Below are positions 44,953 to 53,390 of a DNA stretch of 64,000 nucleotides, in pieces. The stretch's first letter is position 1. Each line of letters begins with the position of its first letter. Position numbers and translations under genes: made by a program. Origin of the DNA: DATIBQ01 sp964573395 (GTDB lineage Bacteria; Patescibacteriota; Minisyncoccia; Phycocordibacterales; UBA9973); NCBI GenBank assembly GCA_964573395.1, contig CAZNJI010000005.1, positions 10,938-74,937 of the forward strand, read 5' to 3'. Under the pieces are notes generated by a model, which saw only the letters and a program-made list of their open reading frames with translations, did not search any database and was not told the DNA's origin.

Positions 44953-46872
44953 ATGAAAATGAAACTAGCATTACCGCTGTCTGGCATACTTGCATTTCTG
45001 CTGTTATTCATCGGAATACCGAACGCAGACGCCTATATGCACACAGCGACATTAAAAACCGGGTCAAGAGGCTCGCAAGTTGTCGAGCTGCAAAAGACCC
45101 TGAACGCCAACGGATACACCGTATCGTTCTCTGGGGCCGGCGCTCCGGGAATGGAAACTTCCTATTTCGGCATAAAAACAAAAACTGCCGTTATGTCATT
45201 CCAGTCAGCTCAAGGGCTTGTCTCGGATGGCATTGTGGGGCCGATAACTGGAACACGCTTAGCGGCACTGGGTACACCAGTGGGGCCTATCCCAAATCTT
45301 CCTCTGGGATGTAGCTCGATTATCGGGTACAGCCCGCTCACCGGAGTGAAATGTGATAGCACAACCACTACTCCTCCAGTAACCCAGCCTGATCTTTCAG
45401 GCAATAACGGAGTGATTCACCAGTTCAGCGAACTTTCTCCGTACAGCAACGAGGAAGTAGCTGAAGGGCAAAAAGATATTCGCGTAGCTGGATTTGAAAT
45501 TGAAGCTTCACGTGATGGAGACATAGAAATTCAATCAGTGCGCCTGAGCTTCGACCCGGCGGGAAATACCGGCTCGAATCGCCTCGATCGGTATATCGAC
45601 TCAGTATCTCTGTGGATGGACGACACACGAATCGCAACTGCTCGGGTAGATGATTTCTCACGAGGCAGCGGCAACGTGTACTCTCGAACAATGTCTATCA
45701 ATAAAGCTATTGTTCGATCCGGCCAGGAACAGAAATTTTATATTACCGTTGATGCAGTACGAAACCTTGACTCTGCAGATATTAGCGGAGACTCATGGAC
45801 AGTTGATGTTGAGAGTGTTCGCTACAAAGACGGTCTCGGTGTAGTAACCACCGACAACAGAACGGGCGATATGAACAGCATGGATGTGCCGATTAACTTC
45901 GTCACCTTCAGTTCTGCGGCAGACACGAACCTTAAAATCAGCCTTGCTTCAGATAACCCCGAAGAAGGATTGGTCATTGTCAGAGACAATAGAACGACAG
46001 ATGGTGTACTTCTATTGAAAGGTGCGCTCAAACTCGAAGGTACTTCAGATGTAACCATAGAAGAGCTACCGGTAACCTTTACGGTTTCTGGAACTGCTGC
46101 AAATGTTGACGCAGTGCTAAACTCAGCAACTCTTATTATTGGCAACGAAGAATACACCGAACGGGTTTCTACCACCGGAACAACCGCAACCGTAATCTTC
46201 GATAGACTGGATTATGAAATGCGTGCCGGAAGAACGGTTGATTTCAGCATTGTTGCTGAAATGAACAGACTTCGACCAGGCATATTCGAAGAGGGAGATA
46301 CTATCAAGGCTGAAATATCTTCAGCAAACAGAGACCTCATCGAAGTTGAAAATGAGCGCGGAGATGATCTTTCTAATGCAGATGAAAAATCAGGTACCGC
46401 TATCGGAAAAACGATGGAGTTGCGCAAAAGCGGTATCATGCTCTCTCTTGTGTCAACGAATACCTCATCAGTTTCTGGCGATTCTGCAAACGATGACATC
46501 GGAACGTTCAGAATTAAGTTCAAAGTAAAAGCGCTCGGTGAAGATGCATACATTTCTTCCCTGGGCACTACTGACGGACTTACCTATCTCGTCGATAAAG
46601 CAGGAGAAATCGTAGCCTCAGGAACAACGGCAATAATCACTAACAATACCAGTTCTTCTCTCACTCCAGCGGGTAACTACCGCATTAATGAAGGAGAAGA
46701 AGAAACGGTAGAAGTTATGATTATGATCCAGCTTCCAGATGCAGGCACAGCCGGACTCTACCGAGGAAGTTTAACGGGGTTAAAATGGGATACTGACGAC
46801 GATGCTACTCCCGACAATAACTACACGTTCAATCTTGATCAATTCAGAACTCCTTATATGATATTAAACTAA
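44953..46872 (+). CDS. Surface protein with N-terminal peptidoglycan-binding domain (S-layer candidate)
   Basis: 639 residues. Signal peptide (LPLSGILAFLLLFIGIPNAD), PG_binding_1 domain at about 33-110 (LKTGSRGSQVVELQKTLNAN, VMSFQSAQGLVSDGIVGPIT), a Thr/Pro linker, then about 470 residues of beta-sandwich repeats with FEIEASRDGDIEIQSVRLSF and SGQEQKFYITVDAV. Such proteins are S-layer candidates in CPR bacteria. It lies divergent from the sigma/DUF5667 pair and ends in its own strong terminator. Confidence 0.75.
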   Translation: MKMKLALPLSGILAFLLLFIGIPNADAYMHTATLKTGSRGSQVVELQKTLNANGYTVSFSGAGAPGMETSYFGIKTKTAVMSFQSAQGLVSDGIVGPITGTRLAALGTPVGPIPNLPLGCSSIIGYSPLTGVKCDSTTTTPPVTQPDLSGNNGVIHQFSELSPYSNEEVAEGQKDIRVAGFEIEASRDGDIEIQSVRLSFDPAGNTGSNRLDRYIDSVSLWMDDTRIATARVDDFSRGSGNVYSRTMSINKAIVRSGQEQKFYITVDAVRNLDSADISGDSWTVDVESVRYKDGLGVVTTDNRTGDMNSMDVPINFVTFSSAADTNLKISLASDNPEEGLVIVRDNRTTDGVLLLKGALKLEGTSDVTIEELPVTFTVSGTAANVDAVLNSATLIIGNEEYTERVSTTGTTATVIFDRLDYEMRAGRTVDFSIVAEMNRLRPGIFEEGDTIKAEISSANRDLIEVENERGDDLSNADEKSGTAIGKTMELRKSGIMLSLVSTNTSSVSGDSANDDIGTFRIKFKVKALGEDAYISSLGTTDGLTYLVDKAGEIVASGTTAIITNNTSSSLTPAGNYRINEGEEETVEVMIMIQLPDAGTAGLYRGSLTGLKWDTDDDATPDNNYTFNLDQFRTPYMILN

Positions 46873-46888
46873 TAAGGAATGCAATAAA

Positions 46889-46917
46889 AAAACCACCCCC
46901 GAGGGGGTGGTTTTTTG
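46889..46917 (+). terminator. Terminator of the surface protein gene
   Basis: AAACCACCCCC, loop, GGGGGTGGTTTTTT. It also faces the converging DoxX-like gene. Confidence 0.85.
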
Positions 46918-46929
46918 CTTTCTTCGATG

Positions 46930-47337
46930 CTACTGCTTCTTCATCAGAACCGCAAATACGATGAAATAGATAATGTGTTCATCGACAAGCGGATTGGTTT
47001 CAGGCGGAAAAGCGGCAAAGTACATTAACGCCATCAGTGCCATGCCGGCAATGCTTCCCCATTTCACAAACCGGTTCAACAGAAGCGTGATCCCAATAAA
47101 CAGAAGCCCAAGCATAAAGAGCCAATCGATAACCGGCATCCCCGCAAGGCTTTGAAAGAATTCAACGAACGGCCCTTTGGTACCATTCATCAGAAATCCT
47201 GTTGTCGGCGATCCGCCATTCAGCCATGCCTTCTCAGGGCTGGTGGCAAACCCTAACCCAAACAGCTTATCGAGAAAGGCCCACAAGAATATGAACGCCA
47301 TCGCGACTCGCAGATATATAATTTTTTTCATATTCAT
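46930..47337 (-). CDS. DoxX-like membrane protein
   Basis: 135 residues with four transmembrane helices (IIYLRVAMAFIFLWAFLDKL, WLFMLGLLFIGITLLL, SIAGMALMALMYFA, HIIYFIVFAVLMKK) and the motif FLMNGTKGPFVEFFQSLAG typical of DoxX/DoxD-related proteins. Quinone- or redox-linked roles are known for relatives, but the role here is unknown. Confidence 0.75.
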   Translation of the reverse strand: MNMKKIIYLRVAMAFIFLWAFLDKLFGLGFATSPEKAWLNGGSPTTGFLMNGTKGPFVEFFQSLAGMPVIDWLFMLGLLFIGITLLLNRFVKWGSIAGMALMALMYFAAFPPETNPLVDEHIIYFIVFAVLMKKQ

Positions 47338-47363
47338 ATTGTATCAAATAGGAAGGCCTGGTG

Positions 47364-47372
47364 TGCTACAAT
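47364..47372 (+). promoter_or_regulatory. Extended -10 promoter of the VanY-like gene
   Basis: TGCTACAAT. The predicted start lies on the GTG at 47380, so translation would be leaderless. Confidence 0.5.
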
Positions 47373-47379
47373 TTTCCCC

Positions 47380-48249
47380 GTGGAATCGGCAGCGAAAAAG
47401 ACTTGGGCCTCCATTTTTATTGCGATGCTCATTATCGGCATCGGATTCGGAGGATACAAATACCATCTGCTCAACCAAGAACTGAAAGAAACGAAACTCG
47501 AACTTGAAACGCGGCTCGAGCAGCTTGGCATTGCGCTGAACGCTACCGAAGAAGAGAAAGAGCAGCTTCGAACGGTACTGCAAGATGAGCAAGCAAGAAG
47601 CGAGGCGCTGGGAGAAGAGCTTGAAGAGACAACCGAAGAAAAAGAGAAGCTCGAAAAATTGACCGAACTTGACCCTGAACTATTAAAAAAATATTCGAAG
47701 GTATATTTTTTAAGCGAGCATTACGTGCCCGAGCGGCTCGCAGAAATTCAGGCCGAATACGTACTGCCGGCCGGACGGAAGATTTCAATTCATGACGACG
47801 TTGCGCCGTTTCTTGCAGACTTGCTTGAAGAAGCAACCGAAGACGGGCTGAACCTCCGCGTCGTTTCAGGCTATCGCTCGTTCGAAGAGCAGAAAAACCT
47901 TAAATCATCGTACGTGGTTACCTACGGCGTTGGCGCAAATCGGTTCTCTGCCGAGCAAGGTTACTCGGAACACCAGCTTGGCACGACGGTTGATTTTGGA
48001 ACCGTAGCGCTTCCGTATGCAAACTCAAAATTCGAAACGACGCCGGAGTTTGCCTGGCTGGTAGAGAACGCCGACCGATTCGGCTTTACTCTTTCGTATC
48101 CGAAGAATAACGCCTACTATAAATATGAGCCGTGGCATTGGCGTTTTGTCGGCCGGGATCTCGCTGATGACTTGGCAGACGATGGAACATACCTCTACGA
48201 TCTCGATCAGCGAGAAATTGATTCTTACCTGCTCGAAATATTCGATTGA
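47380..48249 (+). CDS. VanY-like D-alanyl-D-alanine carboxypeptidase, membrane-anchored
   Basis: 289 residues from GTG. One N-terminal helix (WASIFIAMLIIGIGFGG), a coiled coil of about 70 residues (NQELKETKLELETRLEQLGI on), then an M15B peptidase domain with VVSGYRSFEEQ, the zinc motif GYSEHQLGTTVDFG (SxHxxGxxxD) and EPWHWRFVG. It trims the terminal D-Ala of peptidoglycan stems. Its stop codon touches that of the converging gene with no gap. Confidence 0.88.
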   Translation: MESAAKKTWASIFIAMLIIGIGFGGYKYHLLNQELKETKLELETRLEQLGIALNATEEEKEQLRTVLQDEQARSEALGEELEETTEEKEKLEKLTELDPELLKKYSKVYFLSEHYVPERLAEIQAEYVLPAGRKISIHDDVAPFLADLLEEATEDGLNLRVVSGYRSFEEQKNLKSSYVVTYGVGANRFSAEQGYSEHQLGTTVDFGTVALPYANSKFETTPEFAWLVENADRFGFTLSYPKNNAYYKYEPWHWRFVGRDLADDLADDGTYLYDLDQREIDSYLLEIFD

Positions 48250-48747
48250 TTAGCGCACTTCCGAAGGAACGTCATCGCAGGAAACTCGCGGCAAGGTTTC
48301 GGTGAAAGAAACCGCATCCCTATCAACATAGCGGTATATGCCTTCCGTTTCTGCCAAGTCTCCCCACCCAACCGATGCACCGTCGGCAGTAACGGAAACA
48401 ATCCGCTCTTCCTGCACGCTCGTACCTTCAGCGTAGTAGCTGTGCACGACTTCAAGAACTATTTTTGAGCCGTCTTGGCGCCAGATTCCTTTGAATGGCC
48501 CAACCAGTTTGTCTTTTTCAGCTGGAAGCAGATGGTAGACTCCTAAAGCGCTTTGGTCGGCAGAGAGTACGGCTTGCAGGTACGCATAATCGTTTCCGGC
48601 GGGCGTTTCAATCGTTCGGAGGAAACAGAGATTCTGCGAGGCACCTTGGGACAAATCGCGTAAGCGGTTCTGTTCGCGCGTTTGGCGGGCAGAAACGGCA
48701 AAGCCGACAAGGAAAAGCACGAGCACAAAAAAGAGAAGTTTCTTCAT
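48250..48747 (-). CDS. Exported hypothetical protein, 165 residues
   Basis: Start at MKKLLFFVLVLFLVGFAVSA (48747); ATG 48756 is possible. Signal peptide, then a soluble domain with NLCFLRTIETPAGNDYAYLQ, LVGPFKGIWRQDGSKIVLEV and TEGIYRYVDRDAVSF, and two cysteines. Not recognised. Probably an envelope protein. Confidence 0.65.
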   Translation of the reverse strand: MKKLLFFVLVLFLVGFAVSARQTREQNRLRDLSQGASQNLCFLRTIETPAGNDYAYLQAVLSADQSALGVYHLLPAEKDKLVGPFKGIWRQDGSKIVLEVVHSYYAEGTSVQEERIVSVTADGASVGWGDLAETEGIYRYVDRDAVSFTETLPRVSCDDVPSEVR

Positions 48748-48860
48748 ATACCGCATTCTAGCAGAAAAATGGGAACTGCAATCTCATAAGAACAGTAGAC
48801 AGGATTGAAAAGCTATATTTGAGTAATATAAAGCCTATGGGCATCGTCTATACTACACGT

Positions 48861-49817
48861 ATGAAAACAGGAATTGTCATTACCATTCTTTTGGCCCTTG
48901 GGGCGCTCATTCTTGCCACCTCTGTGCTCAAACCGGATTCGGCTAAAAACGTTACCGATTTTACGAGCTGTAGAGAAGCAGGATACCCCATCCTCGAGTC
49001 GTTCCCCGAGCAATGCACGACGCCGGACGGCAGAACGTTTACAAATACCGACCAAGTCCAGCCAGTGCCTGGAGTAACCGGAAAAGAAGATTTAATCGTG
49101 GTGAACGTACCGGTTCCAAGCCAGCCGATTACCAGCGGATTCATTGCATCCGGGCAGGCGCGCGGCGGATGGTACTTTGAGGGAAGCTTCCCGCTGACCC
49201 TCGTTGACGCTGACGGAAAAACCCTTGCACAAACCTACGCAACGGCGCAGGGCGAATGGATGACACAGGAATTCGTTCCGTTCATTTCCCAACCGATTAC
49301 CTTTGCACAGCCGGCAACCGCTACTGGCACGCTCATTTTCCATAAAGACAACGCTTCAGGCTTGCCTGAGCATGACGACGAACTGCGAGTGCCGGTGCAA
49401 TTTGGCGCGACAAACCAGCGCTCCGTTCAGCTGTATTTCTACGATGACTCGAAAGACCTCGACGCGCAAGGCAACGTACTCTGCAGCAGTAAGGGGCTCG
49501 TGGCAGTTTCGCGCAGCATTCCAAGTTCGGCTACTCCGATTCAAGACGCCGTGAAAGCGCTCCTCGGGCAAGGACCGACTGCGGCTGAAAGAACCCAGGG
49601 GCTCGAGAGTGAGTTTCCGCTTTCAGGGGTAACGCTCCAAAGCGCGAACCTCACCCCGGCAGGAACTCTGACGCTCGCCTTTGCGGATCCGCAGAATAGA
49701 ACCAGCGGCGGCAGCTGCCGGGTGGGCATTCTGCGGGCGCAAATTGAAGCGACCGCCAAGCAGTTTCCCGAAGTAAAAACGGTGGTTTTGGCTCCGGCAG
49801 CCATTTTTCAGCCTTAA
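48861..49817 (+). CDS. Gmad2/GerMN domain protein
   Basis: 318 residues from MKTGIVITILLALGALIL (48861), an N-terminal anchor. The next segment, SCREAGYPILESFPEQC, is a short cysteine motif. Then comes a Gmad2 Ig-like domain (VNVPVPSQPITSGFIASGQA, GWYFEGSFPLTLVDADGKTL) and a C-terminal GerMN domain (VQLYFYDDSKD, SSATPIQDAVKALLGQGPTA, GTLTLAFADPQ). The domains occur in spore germination proteins but are widespread on CPR surfaces. Binding role, partner unknown. Confidence 0.85.
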   Translation: MKTGIVITILLALGALILATSVLKPDSAKNVTDFTSCREAGYPILESFPEQCTTPDGRTFTNTDQVQPVPGVTGKEDLIVVNVPVPSQPITSGFIASGQARGGWYFEGSFPLTLVDADGKTLAQTYATAQGEWMTQEFVPFISQPITFAQPATATGTLIFHKDNASGLPEHDDELRVPVQFGATNQRSVQLYFYDDSKDLDAQGNVLCSSKGLVAVSRSIPSSATPIQDAVKALLGQGPTAAERTQGLESEFPLSGVTLQSANLTPAGTLTLAFADPQNRTSGGSCRVGILRAQIEATAKQFPEVKTVVLAPAAIFQP

Positions 49818-49847
49818 CCGTTATCCACTGCTCTAGCCTGAAATCTG

Positions 49848-49856
49848 TGGTATAGT
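49848..49856 (+). promoter_or_regulatory. Extended -10 promoter of the RRM protein
   Basis: TGGTATAGT, followed by a leader of about 77 bases before the ATG at 49940. Long leaders are common for bacterial cold-responsive RRM genes. Confidence 0.5.
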
Positions 49857-49939
49857 GCTAGCATGTGGGTTCCCCTCCTTATTTTGGGCGTGGTTCACAC
49901 TTTAATAAAATAGTTAACTATATAGTTTGAAGTTTATAT

Positions 49940-50239
49940 ATGAATAAAAAATTATACGTTGGAGGAATTTCGTTCCAAGCGTCTGAATCCGATCTGAACG
50001 ATCTTTTTGCAACGATTGCGCAGCCGGTTTCTGCTAAGATCATCAGCGATCGAGAAACAGGCCGGTCTCGCGGATTCGGATTCGTTGAGATGCCTTCTGA
50101 AGAAGATGCTCAAAAAGCAATTGATCAGCTCAATGGAACCGAACAATGGGGGCGAACCATTTCAGTAAGCATTGCGCAGGAAAAGCGCGATAATGGCGGA
50201 TTCGGCGGCGACCGAAAGCCTTTCCAAAAGCGTTTCTAG
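49940..50239 (+). CDS. RNA-binding protein with one RRM domain
   Basis: 99 residues. RNP2 LYVGGI at 4-9, RNP1 RGFGFVEM at about 49-56, and a short Gly-rich tail (DNGGFGGDRKPFQKRF). It resembles cyanobacterial and other bacterial Rbp proteins that act as RNA chaperones. Own terminator. Confidence 0.92.
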   Translation: MNKKLYVGGISFQASESDLNDLFATIAQPVSAKIISDRETGRSRGFGFVEMPSEEDAQKAIDQLNGTEQWGRTISVSIAQEKRDNGGFGGDRKPFQKRF

Positions 50240-50258
50240 CAACTGTTTTCTTGGCCAG

Positions 50259-50288
50259 AAAAAAATCCCTGATTTCAGGGATTTTTTG
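50259..50288. terminator. Bidirectional terminator
   Basis: AAAAAATCCCTGA paired with TCAGGGATTTTTT. It overlaps the end of the converging binding-protein gene. Confidence 0.85.
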
Positions 50289-51369
50289 TTTCCGAATCAT
50301 GCCGTGATTCAATCAGCTTATGCTCAAGCTCTTTTATTTCTTTGAGCTCCGCTTCCAGGATTTCGCTGGCGTGTTCGAGTTTTTCAATTTTCTCGGCTAC
50401 TTCTTTTTTCGAATCATTCCGCCCGATCCGAAAGAGCGCGCGGTAGCGCTGGCGCAGCAGAACGTAGAGCGTTACTGCAATAATAAGCGCTCCTAAAATG
50501 ATGGCGCCGATAATCAGCCCCGTTTCCCCTTCTCCAAACCAGCGCACGCCCAGCTTCGTCTGCTCCGGATCGATGTTAATCCACTTTTCAGTTACCGTAT
50601 TCCGATCAACGGTGGCAACCTGCGAATATCCCTTTTCCAAAATGGATTGCAGAATCGTTTTGTCGGAAGTCATGCCGAACGAGAGTTGGTAATAAAATCC
50701 GGTAGAGCCCGCAATGCGCACGGCCGAGAGCGCTTGTCGCGACAGAAAATAAGAAAGCGAGGCAACATCAAGGATTGCGGCATCAACGTCTCCCAAGGCA
50801 AGCTGCTGCAGCGCAATTTCGTCATCGGTAACCTGGCTGAGCACCACCCGAGGGTAGTTTTCACGAATAAAATAGGCCGCCCCCGAATTGCTCGTTACCG
50901 CCACTTGTTTTCCCGAGAGCTCCGAGAGTTCAACGTCCTTCTTTCCCGAATCGCGCCGAACGACAATGACTGCCGGAACTGAGATATAGGGCTGGGTAAC
51001 AATGAGCTCTTCCTGTTCGGCGTTGGCACTATCGACGCGGGCAATAACGTCCCCGCGGCCTTCGAGAATATCGTTTCGTATCTGCGCCCGAGAGCGAGCA
51101 GGCAAATAAACAATCTTTGCTCCAATCTGTTCGGCAATCAATTCAAGGTAATCGATCGAGAGTCCGGCGGGCGGGCTGTTCGGGTTCGTTACGTAGACGA
51201 ACGGCGGAGCGTTTTTCTCAGGATAGACGACAATCGTATTATTGCGAGAACGAAGCCAGAGCCGTTCTTCTTTCGAGAGAATGTCCACCTGAGCAAAGGC
51301 AGCCGACCATCCAGTAGCTAAAAAGAAAACGAGGGATAGCGCCCACACTCGAGTCTTTTGCTTTTTCAT
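50275..51369 (-). CDS. Family 3 solute-binding domain protein with C-terminal membrane anchor and coiled coil
   Basis: 364 residues. Signal peptide to AAFAQ, then an SBP_bac_3 domain (LRSRNNTIVVYPEKNAPPFV, AGLSIDYLELIAEQIGAKIV, GRGDVIARVD, LGDVDAAILDVASLSYFLSR). One transmembrane helix follows (GLIIGAIILGALIIAVTLYV), then a cytosolic coiled coil (VAEKIEKLEHASEILEAELK). No kinase or cyclase domain follows. It looks like a sensor that passes ligand binding across the membrane, or a tethered binding protein. Confidence 0.78.
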   Translation of the reverse strand: MKKQKTRVWALSLVFFLATGWSAAFAQVDILSKEERLWLRSRNNTIVVYPEKNAPPFVYVTNPNSPPAGLSIDYLELIAEQIGAKIVYLPARSRAQIRNDILEGRGDVIARVDSANAEQEELIVTQPYISVPAVIVVRRDSGKKDVELSELSGKQVAVTSNSGAAYFIRENYPRVVLSQVTDDEIALQQLALGDVDAAILDVASLSYFLSRQALSAVRIAGSTGFYYQLSFGMTSDKTILQSILEKGYSQVATVDRNTVTEKWINIDPEQTKLGVRWFGEGETGLIIGAIILGALIIAVTLYVLLRQRYRALFRIGRNDSKKEVAEKIEKLEHASEILEAELKEIKELEHKLIESRHDSETKNP

Positions 51370-51411
51370 CGTACCAATCAGTATATCACGAAGAGAAGTA
51401 TGTCCGTCAGA

Positions 51412-52518
51412 TTACTCTCGAAGATTCTTAATTGCTTCGTCGAGTGCGCGATCGTTTCGCAACAGATCGTGGCCTTGTACGTCGAGTTTTTCTTCTTCAA
51501 GTCCGAATTGCTTTTTCAATACGCGCATTTTTCTGAATGAGTACCACGGAATGAAGTAAATGACGACGATGAGCCCGACAACCGGAATCAGAAGTGCCAA
51601 CACGTTAATGAGGATTACCAAAAACCTGACAATCGGACTGTCGGAAACGAGCAGGCGCGCACCAAGCCCCGGGCGTTCGGTGTTGGTTGATTGGTCAACC
51701 AAGAATGGCGTTGCGCTGTACACGCCGGCAAGCAGATTGCGTTCGGTCGTATATTCGAAATTTCCTTCAGCATCGTTTTCGACATACGCGTTTGGCGGGC
51801 TGATTCGTTTCGTCTGAAGCAGTTGAATGAATCGTTCGCCGAGCGATTTCTGATCGGCCCCCTCGAATACTAGCTTTGTCATTGCGTTCGGTTCCCCTTT
51901 TCCGCGAACGTACATGGCTTGTCCAGTTCCGATCTCAGGAGAATATTCGGTAATAACCGGCAAAGCTGGCAATTTTCCCGGCACAACTGCAACCGGTAAC
52001 GTGGGCTGCACTGGTATCGTAATGGAATCTTTCTCTGGCGTTACTATGGCGACAATCGCATCTTGCCCCGCTGAAGCTAAGAGATTTGTCCCTTTGCCGT
52101 CGTTTGCAAGAATTGATCCGTCGACAAAGTGGATTGCAGCCTTACCGGTCGATTTTGCCTCAAAGGTAACCTTGAAAGCCGTGCCGGCCGACCCTTGGTA
52201 CCCCGGATTGAGAATAACACCTTCAAACGGTATGCGGTTTGATAATCCTTCCGGTTCTTTGGTCCAGAAATTAATAATGCTATCACTTTGGCTCACCGCA
52301 ACAAGATTGAGAAGATTCGTAGGAAAGAGGAGCGTGCCGGAAATCGCATTGATGGCCTGATCAACCGAGCGAACCTGTACCGTTACCGTAAACTGAGTGC
52401 CGGCCGATACCGAAGCAGGCGCACCGGTAATCGAAAAAGATGCGGTTTGGGCGAACGCAACACTGGGGATAGTAAGGAAGAAGAGCAGTATTAAAATTCT
52501 TACGACGCGTCTCATCAT
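51412..52518 (-). CDS. Cohesin-domain membrane protein
   Basis: 368 residues. Signal peptide to SVAFAQ, a cohesin domain at about 25-150 (SVSAGTQFTVTVQVRSVDQA, ISGTLLFPTNLLNLVAVSQS, GTAFKVTFEAKSTGKAAIHF), a Pro-rich linker and a second beta domain, then a transmembrane helix (LINVLALLIPVVGLIVVIYF) and a basic cytosolic tail. Third gene of a dockerin-cohesin-cohesin operon, 3 bases after the previous gene. Confidence 0.78.
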   Translation of the reverse strand: MMRRVVRILILLFFLTIPSVAFAQTASFSITGAPASVSAGTQFTVTVQVRSVDQAINAISGTLLFPTNLLNLVAVSQSDSIINFWTKEPEGLSNRIPFEGVILNPGYQGSAGTAFKVTFEAKSTGKAAIHFVDGSILANDGKGTNLLASAGQDAIVAIVTPEKDSITIPVQPTLPVAVVPGKLPALPVITEYSPEIGTGQAMYVRGKGEPNAMTKLVFEGADQKSLGERFIQLLQTKRISPPNAYVENDAEGNFEYTTERNLLAGVYSATPFLVDQSTNTERPGLGARLLVSDSPIVRFLVILINVLALLIPVVGLIVVIYFIPWYSFRKMRVLKKQFGLEEEKLDVQGHDLLRNDRALDEAIKNLRE

Positions 52519-52521
52519 ACG

Positions 52522-53388
52522 CTACCGTTTTATTATACGAATTAGTACCGAAAGAAGCACGAGGAATAATAGCAATGACACCACAATCGGCCATGAGTGG
52601 ATAGCGCCAGGAATTTCCGCCGTACCAACGGCTGCATTGCCGGCGTAATCAACCGCTCGTACCGTTACTCTATAGCCAAACACCGATCGCGGCAATTGGT
52701 ACGGGCTCTGCGCTTCTTGCCACTCGTTATTGCCAATTTTAACTTGGTACGATGCAACGCCTGAATCTGCATCAGTGGTCATAAATGAAAGGAGCGGCGG
52801 CGTACCTCCTTTGCGATTTCCAGGAATATAGAGCGGCATAAAAAGCTCCGGCGGGTTCGTATCTACTTCATAGGCCGATGCCACTTCACCTCCTGAAACT
52901 GCTTGCAGCGTTATCCCCTTGCCGGTAGCAGTAAGCGCTGTTCCTTGGCCATCGTGCGCGTAGAGCACTGAATCTGCAATGGTAAGCGAAAGCGGGCCAG
53001 GGGTTTTGGCCGTAAAGAACAGTGTTACCAGTTTTAAGGATTTCCTCGTTCCTGCTTGCTGATCATACACTTTATCTATCCCCCCTGGAATCACTCCAGC
53101 AAAGCTGACGGTGTTGCCACTTACTTTCGGCGGTTCAACCCACATGCGAATCGCTGCCCCCGCTTCTTGATACCCCGAGAACGAAACCTGGTCGGGATGA
53201 AACGATACTGAAACCGACACCGAATTAACCGGCACGTCGCCCGCTTCCACTATCACGGCAACTGGTATGCGAGCACCAACACTCAAGACATTCGCTGGAG
53301 ACTCAAGCGAAACGGTTGCAGCAACAAGCGAAGCTGCCTGCGAGCAGAGCACCATGATGCTGATAAAAAGTAATGTAGCGTATTTCAT
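52522..53388 (-). CDS. Cohesin-domain membrane protein
   Basis: 288 residues from MKYATLLFISIMVL (53388), 2 bases after the dockerin gene stop. Signal peptide, then a cohesin domain (NVLSVGARIPVAVIVEAGDV, VSVSVSFHPDQVSFSGYQEA, SLKLVTLFFTAKTPGPLSLT), a second Ig-like domain (DADSGVASYQVKIGNNEWQE), and a C-terminal helix (WPIVVSLLLFLVLLSVLIRI) that anchors it. Confidence 0.78.
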   Translation of the reverse strand: MKYATLLFISIMVLCSQAASLVAATVSLESPANVLSVGARIPVAVIVEAGDVPVNSVSVSVSFHPDQVSFSGYQEAGAAIRMWVEPPKVSGNTVSFAGVIPGGIDKVYDQQAGTRKSLKLVTLFFTAKTPGPLSLTIADSVLYAHDGQGTALTATGKGITLQAVSGGEVASAYEVDTNPPELFMPLYIPGNRKGGTPPLLSFMTTDADSGVASYQVKIGNNEWQEAQSPYQLPRSVFGYRVTVRAVDYAGNAAVGTAEIPGAIHSWPIVVSLLLFLVLLSVLIRIIKR

Positions 53389-53390
53389 AT

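Noticed and set aside
44953..46872. Phage lysin
   Set aside because: The PG-binding domain is N-terminal and no hydrolase domain follows. The rest is beta-sandwich surface protein.
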